Shown piece by piece: positions 31,242 through 39,220 of a stretch of DNA of 64,000 nt (positions are counted from its first letter, which is position 1; every line of letters begins with the position of its first letter). Under the pieces are notes generated by a model that saw only the letters and a program-made list of their open reading frames with translations, had not been told where the DNA came from and searched no databases. The DNA comes from an uncultured Bacillota bacterium. Lineage in GTDB: Bacteria > Bacillota > Dehalobacteriia > UBA4068 > UBA4997. The translations under genes and the position numbers were made by a program. Location of the stretch: the NCBI GenBank assembly GCA_948907985.1, contig CAQWMM010000003.1, positions 1 through 64,000 on the forward strand. The letters are read 5' to 3'.

Positions 31242-32141
31242 ATGGGCGGAGATTTTAAACAAGCTATGCTGCAAATGTTTGCGCAGATGCAAAGAAACGC
31301 AATTTATCTGACTTATCAGACGGCGGCGGAACCTCTTGCGGTTGGTATAAGCCGTTTCGGCGGCCAGCCGGATGTGCCGGCGGATTTTGTCTGGCCGCGT
31401 TATACCGGTGAAGATTACCAGGGGGTTGTGGCCGAGCGGCCGCTAAGTTTTATGGCGCAGATTAACCTGGCCGAAGCGGCGGCCTTTGATAAGGATGGGC
31501 TGCTGCCTAAAAGCGGTTTGTTGAGCTTTTTTTATGAAATGACGACCGAGAAATGGGGCTTTGACCCGACGGATAAGGGCTGCGCCCGGGTATATTACTT
31601 TGCAGATATGGCTGCTTTAACGCCCAGCCCTTTCCCGGATGATTTGGACGGGGAATTTCGGCTACCGGAGTTTGCGCTGGAGATGCGCGCGGCAGCAGCT
31701 TTACCGGAATGTTATGATTTTATGAAGTCGCCGCTTACGCAGGCTATTCCGGAGCAGTTCCCGGAGGCGGCGGATTTTGATTGGGACGCTTATGAAGAAC
31801 TGCGGGCGGAATATGGCTGCGCGCCGCCGGAAGACGGCTGGAGCGAAACCAGCAAGTTGCTGGGTTGGCCAAACACTATCCAGGGGCCGATGGAATATGA
31901 GTGCGAGGCGGTGAGCCGGGGCGTATACAGCGGCGTGCCCCAGGAAATAGCCGATGAGCTGCGGGCGGAAATTGAACAGGCCAGCCTGGACTGGATTTTG
32001 CTTTTCCAGATGGGTACTGTTGAGCATGGGGATTTTGAACTGATGTTTGGCGATGTGGGGCATATCTATTACTGGATTAAAAAACAGGATTTGGCGGCCG
32101 GCAATTTTGACAAGGTTTGGCTGATCCTGCAATGCTCCTGA
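31242..32141 (+). CDS. YwqG family protein (DUF1963)
   Basis: 299 residues. The family pattern is clear: GISRFGGQPDVPADFVWPRY near residue 36, RPLSFMAQINLAEAA, GLLSFFYE, a central KLLGWPNTIQGPM block and the C-terminal WILLFQMG with a YYWIKKQDL end. YwqG-like proteins are soluble, of unknown function, often found near polymorphic toxins; nothing of that kind is visible here. GAAAGAGGGAAA precedes the ATG. Confidence 0.85.
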   Translation: MGGDFKQAMLQMFAQMQRNAIYLTYQTAAEPLAVGISRFGGQPDVPADFVWPRYTGEDYQGVVAERPLSFMAQINLAEAAAFDKDGLLPKSGLLSFFYEMTTEKWGFDPTDKGCARVYYFADMAALTPSPFPDDLDGEFRLPEFALEMRAAAALPECYDFMKSPLTQAIPEQFPEAADFDWDAYEELRAEYGCAPPEDGWSETSKLLGWPNTIQGPMEYECEAVSRGVYSGVPQEIADELRAEIEQASLDWILLFQMGTVEHGDFELMFGDVGHIYYWIKKQDLAAGNFDKVWLILQCS

Positions 32142-32166
32142 ACAATAGCGCACTGTTGTTGCACTT

Positions 32167-32204
32167 AAAAGAGGCATACCGTTTTTGGCGGTATGCCTCT
32201 TTTG
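32167..32204. terminator. Bidirectional terminator
   Basis: AAAAGAGGCATACCG (32167-32181) and CGGTATGCCTCTTTT (32189-32203) form a perfect 15-bp stem between convergent genes, with A and T tracts on both sides. Confidence 0.92.
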
Positions 32205-32220
32205 GTGTTTTAAATGTTGC

Positions 32221-33141
32221 CTAGGCGTTGACGTTGAGCGTCGGCTGGCTGACTGTCGGGCTGGCAGTTTGCGCGGCGGTGTAGGCGGCGCGGGCGGCTT
32301 GCCTGCGGGCGCGGCGCACTTTGCGCAATTCGGGCGAATCAACCTTGTGCTCTGATGATTGTGTCGTTTGATCTGTGTTAGCCTGAACCTTAACTGCCGG
32401 TTTGGCCGGGGTGGGCGCGGACTGCGTGTTTTCAGTTGGCGTACTTTCCGGGTTTTTGACGCCTGGCTGTTCGGGCGTTTGCTCTGTTTTGGTTGAAACG
32501 TCCGGCTGTTCCGGTTGTTCGGGTTTTTGTGGCTTTTGCGGTTTGGTCTGCTGCTGTTTTTCTTCCTTGCGGGCCTTGGCCTCTTCAGCTTCGGTAGGCA
32601 GACGGTCGTATTCGCCGCTTTGAACAAAGGCGCTGGTGCTTTGTTCTATTTTGTCCATGCGCATTTTTTCCTGCATACAGATTTCCAGTTTTTTGCTCTC
32701 GGGTATGTGGGAATTGTTGCGCACTGACCCGATAACCGAAAGAGAAGAGGCAATCTGGTTCATCTTCAGCCGCTGAACCTCTTCCTTGGTTTTGCACTGG
32801 CGCAGCTTTTTTTCATAGGCCTTTTGCTCCTGTTCAATGGAGCGTAGTTTTTCATAGGCCTGGGGATTTTTGGCTTTGAGATATTCTTTTTCTTTGCTGG
32901 TAAGCTTGGCGCCGGCATAAATTTTCTGCATGATGTTGTTAAGCTTTTTTTTGCCCTCCTCATCATCCGGATTGTTGCCGGTTAGGCCTCGCTTCAAAGC
33001 CTGTTGGCTGGTATCCAGCCATTCTTCCAGCGATTTTTTATGGCTGTTGTAATCGCCGGATTTTTGTTTAAGATTCCATTGTGTCTGCAATTTCAGGGTT
33101 TTGGTGTAGGAATTGACCGAACCCATGATGGAGATACTCAT
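32221..33141 (-). CDS. Hypothetical coiled-coil protein with Pro/Gln/Thr-rich region
   Basis: 306 residues, not recognised. Residues 1-150 are charged and helical (SLEEWLDTSQQALKRGL, EEGKKKLNNIMQKIYAGAKLTSKEKEYL, with AYEKLRSIEQEQKAYEKKLRQ as coiled coil). Residues 195-265 are low complexity with repeated KPQKP, EQPEQP and TEQTPEQP. The C-terminus has a basic RKVRRARRQAARAAY patch. The start MSISIMGSVNSY without signal peptide recalls flagellar or phage-like accessory proteins, but no assignment is made. AAAAGGAGG precedes the ATG. Confidence 0.7.
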   Translation of the reverse strand: MSISIMGSVNSYTKTLKLQTQWNLKQKSGDYNSHKKSLEEWLDTSQQALKRGLTGNNPDDEEGKKKLNNIMQKIYAGAKLTSKEKEYLKAKNPQAYEKLRSIEQEQKAYEKKLRQCKTKEEVQRLKMNQIASSLSVIGSVRNNSHIPESKKLEICMQEKMRMDKIEQSTSAFVQSGEYDRLPTEAEEAKARKEEKQQQTKPQKPQKPEQPEQPDVSTKTEQTPEQPGVKNPESTPTENTQSAPTPAKPAVKVQANTDQTTQSSEHKVDSPELRKVRRARRQAARAAYTAAQTASPTVSQPTLNVNA

Positions 33142-33188
33142 AAAATCAACCTCCTTTTCAGACGGAAAAATTTTGCGTATTCAATAAT

Positions 33189-33218
33189 ATTATATCTGCA
33201 CGGGGGGCGGTTTGTCAA
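33189..33218 (-). promoter_or_regulatory. Promoter of the hypothetical coiled-coil gene
   Basis: On the minus strand TTGACA (33213-33218), 18-bp spacer, TATAAT (33189-33194), about 48 bp before the start. Confidence 0.75.
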
Positions 33219-33235
33219 TGGAAATAGAGAATGTT

Positions 33236-33281
33236 AAATAAAAATAGAAGAGCGGTTTCTTGCTGAAACAGCCCTTCTATT
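33236..33281 (-). terminator. Terminator of the Lrp-family gene
   Basis: A 17-nt stem pair, AATAGAAGAGCGGTTTC (33243-33259) with GAAACAGCCCTTCTATT (33265-33281), has a T-rich tail on the minus strand and lies 78 nt after the lrp-like stop. Confidence 0.75.
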
Positions 33282-33358
33282 AATTTGTTTAAATTAGCCC
33301 AGAGTTTCATCCTAAAGACATATCCAATTTGTAAAGTAAGTAAGTTTTATTGCCCCGG

Positions 33359-33823
33359 TTAAAATTCGTCGTCAGCTCCGGTTGGGGAAACTTCGTAAAT
33401 ATTTTTAACCTCTTTCAGCACATAATGTGTGATTGTGCCGGAAACACCGGGGATTTCTTTAACGAAACGGTGTAGATCCTCCAACTCTTCTGAGGAGCGG
33501 CAGCAGATTTTTAAATTGAAATCAAAATCTCCTGTAAGATAGTAGCAATCCACAATGTTGGGGTTGCTTTGCACCGCCTCCACAAAGCTGTCATAAAAGC
33601 GCGGATGCTCTAGGCGCACCTCCATAACAGCCAGCACATCATAGCCCAATTTGCGGGAATCCAGCAAAACTGTATATTTTTTTACCACGCCGTTCTCTTC
33701 CAGTTTATGGATTCTGTCCAATACGGCTGAAACGGAAAGATGTATGCGCTTGCTGATGCTAGAAGCCGTTTCGCGGCCATTATCCTGTAAAATTTTTAAT
33801 ATGACCAAATCAATGTTATCCAT
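33359..33823 (-). CDS. Lrp/AsnC family transcriptional regulator
   Basis: 154 residues: an N-terminal winged helix-turn-helix (NIDLVILKILQDNGRETASSISKRIHLSVSAVLDRIHKLEENGVVKKY) and a C-terminal RAM domain (VMEVRLEHP, VDCYYLTGDFDFNLKI) that binds amino acids and forms octamers. It stands alone between convergent or divergent neighbours; its targets cannot be told from sequence. Confidence 0.93.
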   Translation of the reverse strand: MDNIDLVILKILQDNGRETASSISKRIHLSVSAVLDRIHKLEENGVVKKYTVLLDSRKLGYDVLAVMEVRLEHPRFYDSFVEAVQSNPNIVDCYYLTGDFDFNLKICCRSSEELEDLHRFVKEIPGVSGTITHYVLKEVKNIYEVSPTGADDEF

Positions 33824-33967
33824 ATAGTCTATTCACCCTTTTGTAATCTAAAAAATCTCCCTCTTTCGATAAAAACTCGGACTGTTTCCTATATTTTAGC
33901 ATAGTTAGGGTATAATGTAAATAATTTTTTGAGAAAAAGCTGATGATTCCTTAAAAAAATTATCAGG

Positions 33968-34897
33968 TTATTTTAAAAAACCGCTTATAATCTGTTGTTC
34001 GGCTTCGGCCTCGGTCAGCCCCAAGGTTTGCAGTTTGAGGATTTGCTCCCCGGCAATTTTGCCGATGGCGGCCTCGTGAATCAGGCTGGCGTCCAGGTGA
34101 TTAGCCACAATCTCCGGGATGGCGGATATTTTGGCCTCGTCCATAATGATAGCGTCGCATTCGGAATGGCCGCTGCAAGGAGCGTTGCCCACGATATTGG
34201 AGCAGAAAACCTGTTTGCTCCGCCCGGCTGCAACCGAGCGCGAAGATACGCTGCACGATGCGCCCGCGCCGTTCATCTCTACATTAAAATGGGTTTCGGC
34301 CAGCTGTTGGCCGTGCGTCATAATTTTTTCTTTAACTACTAGGGTGGCGCCGGCCTGTAAAATGGCGTCGGTGCGGCGGACGGTGGAATCCACGCCTTTG
34401 ATCTGGACGGTTTCCATTTCCAGATAAGCGCCGGCGGCCAGCTCGGCCACCGTGTGAGGGTTCATAATGCGCTCGCCGCTGCCTTCGCCCTCGCCGTAAT
34501 GCTTTTCAATATAGCGCACGCGCGCGCCCTCTTCCAGAAAGAAGCGGTGCAGTCCGTCGTGCTCGGCTTTGGCGGAGCCGGCGTTGTGGATGCCGCAGCC
34601 AGCTACGATTATCACATCGGCCCCGGCTCCCACATAAAAATCATTGTAAACCGTTTCGGTCAGCCCGCTTTCGCTTAACACCACCGGGATATGGACGCTT
34701 TCGTTAACCGTGCCGGGCTTGATATGAATATCAATACCGGGCTTGTCCTCTTTGCTGGTGATTTGAATGTTTGCTGTGCTGCGCCGGCCGCCGGACTGCC
34801 CGTTCAGCCGCAGGTTATAAGCGCCGGCGGGGGTATCGTGCAGGTCGGCTACGGCGGAGAGCAGGTTTTTAGTGATACTGTCCAGTTGCTTAGTCAT
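33968..34897 (-). CDS. SufB/SufD-like Fe-S assembly scaffold protein
   Basis: 309 residues with the SufBD core beta-helix: VYNDFYVGAGADVIIVAGCGIHN, RIMNPHTVAELAAGAYLEME, HGQQLAETHFNVEMNGAGASCSVSSRSVAAG, GNAPCSGHSECDAIIMDEAKISAIPEI and EAAIGKIAGEQILKLQTLGLTEAEAEQQIISGF at the end. It is short, without the N-terminal domain of full SufB. The ATG at 34897 follows AAAGGAGG; the gene overlaps the SufC-like gene by 8 nt. This minimal BC pair is typical of Clostridia and archaea. Confidence 0.85.
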   Translation of the reverse strand: MTKQLDSITKNLLSAVADLHDTPAGAYNLRLNGQSGGRRSTANIQITSKEDKPGIDIHIKPGTVNESVHIPVVLSESGLTETVYNDFYVGAGADVIIVAGCGIHNAGSAKAEHDGLHRFFLEEGARVRYIEKHYGEGEGSGERIMNPHTVAELAAGAYLEMETVQIKGVDSTVRRTDAILQAGATLVVKEKIMTHGQQLAETHFNVEMNGAGASCSVSSRSVAAGRSKQVFCSNIVGNAPCSGHSECDAIIMDEAKISAIPEIVANHLDASLIHEAAIGKIAGEQILKLQTLGLTEAEAEQQIISGFLK

Positions 34898-35621
34898 TGC
34901 GTTGGCCTCCTTTGCAGCTGTATTTGTAATCAATATTGATTAACTGCGGCAAAATTTCCGTACGCGTGCCTTGGCTGGCAATTTGGCCGCCGGAGAGCAG
35001 CACCAGTTCGTCGGCAATAGATAAAATCCGCTCCTGATGAGAGATTACCACAATAGCGGCGGCGCTGTTTTGCCGCAGATTGTTGAATACGTCAATCAGA
35101 TTGTTAAAGCTCCAAAGGTCGATACCGGCTTCTGGTTCGTCAAAGATAGCCAGTTTGGTTTGCTCGCTGCGCGCCAACAGGCCGGCAATCTCGATGCGTT
35201 TAAGTTCGCCGCCGGAGAGTTTGCCGTCCACCTCGCGGTTGACGTAATCCCGGGCGCAGAGACCCACCTCGGATAGATATTCGCAAACCTGGGCGGTGGT
35301 AAGTTTTTTATCAGTTCCGGCGGCCAGTGATATAATATCTGTTACCGTCAGCCCTTTGAAACGCACCGGCTGCTGAAAGGCAAAGCTAAGCCCCAGCCGG
35401 GCGCGCTCGGTGATATTCAGGCCGGTTATGTCCTTGCCGTTTAAGATGATCTGGCCGCTGCTGGGGCGTTCAATGCCCATAATCAGCCTGGCAAGCGTGG
35501 TTTTGCCGCTGCCGTTGGGGCCGGTGATCACCACAAAACGACCGTCGTTGATGGTCAGACTGATATTGTTCAAAATATTGCGGTCGGAAGCTTGAAAATA
35601 GATATTTTTTAATTCCAGCAT
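34890..35621 (-). CDS. SufC-like ABC ATPase of Fe-S cluster assembly
   Basis: 243 residues. Walker A GPNGSGKTTLARLIMG (about 35-50), Q-loop FAFQQPVRFKG, signature KLSGGELKRIEIAGLLA and Walker B KLAIFDEPEAGIDLWS are complete. The DEPEAGID sequence and the SufBD-like partner identify it as SufC rather than a transporter ATPase. Order is sufC then sufBD on the minus strand. Confidence 0.88.
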   Translation of the reverse strand: MLELKNIYFQASDRNILNNISLTINDGRFVVITGPNGSGKTTLARLIMGIERPSSGQIILNGKDITGLNITERARLGLSFAFQQPVRFKGLTVTDIISLAAGTDKKLTTAQVCEYLSEVGLCARDYVNREVDGKLSGGELKRIEIAGLLARSEQTKLAIFDEPEAGIDLWSFNNLIDVFNNLRQNSAAAIVVISHQERILSIADELVLLSGGQIASQGTRTEILPQLINIDYKYSCKGGQRND

Positions 35622-35622
35622 T

Positions 35623-36279
35623 TTAGGCTCCTTTATTCAACCTGTCCCTAAGCAGACGGCAGCCGGGCAGCAGCAAGCCGCCCAGGGCGTTGCCCAGAGT
35701 CATAATCAGCAGCCAAAGCCAGGTGTGGGTTGACCAGCAGCCGGCCATGGCAAAATAAAACATATTGGCGACGCAATGTTCAAAACCGCAGAGGATAAAC
35801 ACCGAAACGCCGAAAAACAGCCCCAGATATTTGCCCAGCTCGTGCCCATTGGTGCGGAAACCGTCTACGGCTATGTACATCAAAATGTTGCAGAAGACAG
35901 CCAGAATAAAAACGCTAAGCGCGGAATCCGCCAGTTTGATTTGGGCCAGAGCGGCGGCTTTTTCGGCAAAAGCCGGGGCCAGACGCGTCAGCCGCAGCAG
36001 CGCGGCGACGGCGCAGGTTCCGGCCAGGTTGCCCAGCCAAACGGTCAGCAGAAAGGGCAGATAAGCGGCGGGGGGATTTTCCAGCGCATAGCCTACCTTG
36101 CCGGTGAAGAGGTTGAAGCCGTTGACGCAGACGGTGAACAGGCCGACGGTGAAGAACAACGCGCCGATGATTTTGTTATCCAGCGCCAAAAAAACCGCGC
36201 CGCCCAGGGCAATCGCCAGGCCGGCCAAAACGGCGTAAATGAAATCGGCCAAAAGGCTGGGGAAATTTTTTTCTTTCAT
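35623..36279 (-). CDS. Formate/nitrite transporter family channel
   Basis: 218 residues with six membrane segments in the FocA/NirC pattern: LAGLAIALGGAVFL, the GLFTVCVNGFNLFTGKVG segment after TM2, LTVWLGNLAGTCAVA, VDGFRTNGHELGKYLGLFFGVSVFILCGFEHCVANMFYFA and a final GNALGGLLLPG. FNT channels carry formate, nitrite or hydrosulfide. Neighbours do not fix the substrate. Its stop lies 1 nt before the sufC start. Confidence 0.9.
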   Translation of the reverse strand: MKEKNFPSLLADFIYAVLAGLAIALGGAVFLALDNKIIGALFFTVGLFTVCVNGFNLFTGKVGYALENPPAAYLPFLLTVWLGNLAGTCAVAALLRLTRLAPAFAEKAAALAQIKLADSALSVFILAVFCNILMYIAVDGFRTNGHELGKYLGLFFGVSVFILCGFEHCVANMFYFAMAGCWSTHTWLWLLIMTLGNALGGLLLPGCRLLRDRLNKGA

Positions 36280-36330
36280 ATTTATATTATCCTTAATATG
36301 TTAAGATTATTTAAGATGTAAAATGGATAT

Positions 36331-36453
36331 AAGGCTGTTGAGAAATGTTCAGATTCAAATGAATCGCAAGCGAGATGAGGAGGCGTACTAATAGTACGTC
36401 GACGATTCGAGTCGTCGCGATGAATTTGAAGATGGGCGTTTATCAACAGTCTT
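36331..36453 (-). repeat. 123-bp foldback element, copy 2
   Basis: Imperfect palindrome bounded by AAGGCTGTTGA and TCAACAGTCTT, with the central CGTACTAATAGTACG (36384-36398) and flanking GAGGAGG and GTCGAC as in copy 1. It lies 3 nt after the stop codon of the YbaK-like gene and, read along that gene, has the same core orientation as copy 1 has relative to the terminase gene. Confidence 0.85.
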
Positions 36454-36456
36454 TAT

Positions 36457-36939
36457 TTATTGCCAGTTTTTGCAGACATTAACCCATTTGAGGCTGCCGC
36501 TTAGCTTTTCCAACTCCGCCAGATTAAGGCGCACCGCGCTGTTGCTGCTGCCCGCCGCGGGATAAACGATCTCAAAGCGGCGCAGCGATTCGTCCAGATA
36601 GACGTCAACCCCAGGGTTGACGGCAAAGGGGCATACGCCGCCCACCGCGTGGCCGATCAACTCTTCGGCCTGGTCGGCGGGAACCATTTTGGCTTTAAAG
36701 CCAAATTCCTGTTTGAAACGGGAGTTGTCCACTTTGGCGTCGCCGGCGGCCACCACCAGCAGACAGGCGGCCTCTGGCCCGGGCTGTAAAAAGGCCAGGC
36801 TTTTGGCAATATGGGCCGGCTGGCAGCCTACTGCCTGCGCGGCCAGTTCAACCGTAGCGCTGGCGCCGGGTTCGCTAAATTCCATAATCCGCTCCGCCAT
36901 ACCCTGGGCCGCCAGATATTGTTTAACTTTTTCCAGCAT
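36457..36939 (-). CDS. YbaK/EbsC family aminoacyl-tRNA deacylase
   Basis: 160 residues with the editing-domain fold: AQAVGCQPAHIAKSLAFL, the conserved lysine region KVDNSRFKQEFGFKAKMV, the GHAVGGVCPFAVNPGVDVYLDESL motif and the C-terminal SSNSAVRLNLAELEKL. These proteins hydrolyse mischarged tRNAs such as Cys- or Ala-tRNA(Pro). It is monocistronic, and a 123-bp foldback element follows its stop. Confidence 0.92.
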   Translation of the reverse strand: MLEKVKQYLAAQGMAERIMEFSEPGASATVELAAQAVGCQPAHIAKSLAFLQPGPEAACLLVVAAGDAKVDNSRFKQEFGFKAKMVPADQAEELIGHAVGGVCPFAVNPGVDVYLDESLRRFEIVYPAAGSSNSAVRLNLAELEKLSGSLKWVNVCKNWQ

Positions 36940-37143
36940 AAAAAAGATACCTCCGATCTATTGCCTAGTTTCTTTATAGGCTAATAATTAATTTTATACA
37001 TAATTAGATAGTTTGTCAAGCTTTTATTGCTGTTTCCTGATAATTATCTGTTGGAGTGGCGGATATAAATGGGCCATTTATCAATGTTAAGATAATGTAT
37101 AAAAAAATTTGTGTCTTTTTGCCATTTATTTAACAAAAAATTG

Positions 37144-37172
37144 TTGTAGCCGCCAGCAAACTGTGATATAAT
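37144..37172 (+). promoter_or_regulatory. Promoter of the glycogen cluster
   Basis: TTGTAG (37144-37149), 17-bp spacer, TATAAT (37167-37172). The roughly 95-nt leader to glgB contains GC-rich inverted repeats (37198-37250) with no recognised riboswitch. The rest of the gap from 36940 is AT-rich without visible features. Confidence 0.65.
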
Positions 37173-37273
37173 GAACTTAGAAAAAATTGTATATTGTGGG
37201 CAAGCCCAGGGTGTTGCCGGCCGCGCTTAGATTTGGTTGGCGTGGCTTTAGTTTTATAAGGAGGGGGAGTCTA

Positions 37274-39181
37274 ATGACTGATCACAGACTAATCTCAGAA
37301 TCCGAGGCTTTTTTGTATAATCAGGGGACGTATTACCATGCGTATAATACCCTGGGCGCGCATATTATGGAGGTGGACGGCCAACAGGGCGTAGGCTTTG
37401 TGGTGTGGGCCCCCCATGCCTGCCGCGTTAGTTTGGTTGGTGAATTTAACGGCTGGCAGGGCGACGGCTTTGAGATGAAGCCGCTGACCGGCGGTTTTTG
37501 GCAAATCTTTACCACTCGCGCCAAGGCGGGGGATTTGTATAAATACCGCCTGGAAACCGGACAGGGACGGATTATTTATAAGGCTGATCCCTTTGCTTTT
37601 ATGGCCGAGAAAAGGCCGGGGACGGCCTCGCGCGTGGCCGCTTTGAACTATGAATGGCATGACGGAGAATGGCTGCGCCAGCGGGCCAAAGGCAGCCATT
37701 TTGAAAAGCCGCTGAATATTTATGAACTGCATTTGGGCAGCTGGCGGCGCAAGGAGGGCAGCCCGGATAATCCGGAGGGCTTTTATTCATATCGCGAGCT
37801 GGCGGCGGAACTGCCGGCTTATCTCCAGGAGATGGGTTATACACATGTGGAGCTGATGCCGGTTATGGAGCACCCCTTTGACGGCTCCTGGGGCTATCAG
37901 ACGACTGGCTATTTTGCTCCCACCAGCCGTTACGGCAGCCCGCAGGATTTTATGTTTTTGATGGACAGCCTGCACCAGGCCGGTTTGGGCGTAATTCTGG
38001 ACTGGGTGCCCGGGCATTTCTGCCGGGATGAGCACGGTTTGGTGCAGTTCGACGGTACCAATCTTTATGAGGAAGAGGAACATATTGAATGGGGTACCTA
38101 TAAATTTAATTTCCGCCGCACCGAGGTACGCAGTTTTTTAATCAGCAGCGCCATGTTCTGGCTGGCGATGTATCATGCCGACGGCCTGCGCTGCGACGGC
38201 GTGAGCAGTATGCTTTATATGAATTACGGTATTGACAATCCGGCGCTTAAACGCTTTAACGAGCAGGGCGGCGAAGAGAACCTGCCGGCGGTGGCTTTTT
38301 TGCAGCAGCTGAACCAGACCATTGGCAGCTATTTCCCGGATGTGTTTACGGTGGCGGAGGAAAGCACCGCCTGGCCGCTTGTTACCTATCCGCCGGCGGC
38401 GGGCGGCCTGGGGTTTCACTACAAATGGGATATGGGCTGGATGAACGACACTCTTAAATATATGTCGATTGATTTTCCGGGACGATTTTATAATCACCGG
38501 CTGCTGACCTTTTCCATGATGTATGCTTTTAATGAAAATTTTGTGCTGCCGCTCTCGCATGACGAGGTTGTGCACGGCAAGAAATCGCTTATCGGCCGGA
38601 TGCCTGGCGATTATTGGCGGCAGTTTGCCAATCTGCGCCTGCTTTATCTGTATCAGATGATGCACAGCGGCGCTAAGCTGAACTTTATGGGCAATGAGAT
38701 GGCCCAGTTTATTGAATGGCGTTTCGCCGAGCAGTTGGAGTGGTTTTTGCTGGATTATGAAAAACACGAGCAATATCAGCGTTTTGTGGCGAAATTGAAT
38801 AAGCTTTATTTGCAGGAAACAGCCCTTTGGCGGCAAAATTATAGTTGGGACGGTTTTCAGTGGTTGGAGGCGGATAATGCCGAGCAGTCGGTGCTGCTGT
38901 TCTTGCGCAGCACCAAGCCGATGGAGCGGGCGCGGCGCAGCGACTTTGTTTTGGTGGCCTTGAACTTTCTGCCGGAAAGTTATCAGGAGTATCAGGTGGG
39001 GGTGCCTTTTGCCGGCGATTATCTGGAAATTTTTAACAGCGACGCGCCGGAATTTGGCGGCAGCGGCAAGTTGAATACAGGCCGGCTGACAGCGGAAAAA
39101 CAACGGATGCACGGCCAGCCTTATGCTTTGACTTTGCGGGTGCCGCCGCTGGGCGGATTGATTATCAAACCGGTTAAATAG
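37274..39181 (+). CDS. glgB: 1,4-alpha-glucan branching enzyme
   Basis: GH13 enzyme that introduces alpha-1,6 branches in glycogen. 635 residues: N-terminal CBM48 (VVWAPHACRVSLVGEFNGWQ, about 38-57), then the barrel with YTHVELMPVMEHPFDGSWGYQ, the nucleophile in LRCDGVSSMLYMNYG, the acid/base in VAEESTAWP and LSHDEVVHGKKS. It has the short N-terminus of Firmicutes GlgB. AAGGAGGGGG precedes the ATG at 37274. First gene of the cluster. Confidence 0.96.
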   Translation: MTDHRLISESEAFLYNQGTYYHAYNTLGAHIMEVDGQQGVGFVVWAPHACRVSLVGEFNGWQGDGFEMKPLTGGFWQIFTTRAKAGDLYKYRLETGQGRIIYKADPFAFMAEKRPGTASRVAALNYEWHDGEWLRQRAKGSHFEKPLNIYELHLGSWRRKEGSPDNPEGFYSYRELAAELPAYLQEMGYTHVELMPVMEHPFDGSWGYQTTGYFAPTSRYGSPQDFMFLMDSLHQAGLGVILDWVPGHFCRDEHGLVQFDGTNLYEEEEHIEWGTYKFNFRRTEVRSFLISSAMFWLAMYHADGLRCDGVSSMLYMNYGIDNPALKRFNEQGGEENLPAVAFLQQLNQTIGSYFPDVFTVAEESTAWPLVTYPPAAGGLGFHYKWDMGWMNDTLKYMSIDFPGRFYNHRLLTFSMMYAFNENFVLPLSHDEVVHGKKSLIGRMPGDYWRQFANLRLLYLYQMMHSGAKLNFMGNEMAQFIEWRFAEQLEWFLLDYEKHEQYQRFVAKLNKLYLQETALWRQNYSWDGFQWLEADNAEQSVLLFLRSTKPMERARRSDFVLVALNFLPESYQEYQVGVPFAGDYLEIFNSDAPEFGGSGKLNTGRLTAEKQRMHGQPYALTLRVPPLGGLIIKPVK

Positions 39182-39220
39182 GTATAATATAAAAGAACTT
39201 ACAGGGGGGTAATATAGAAA

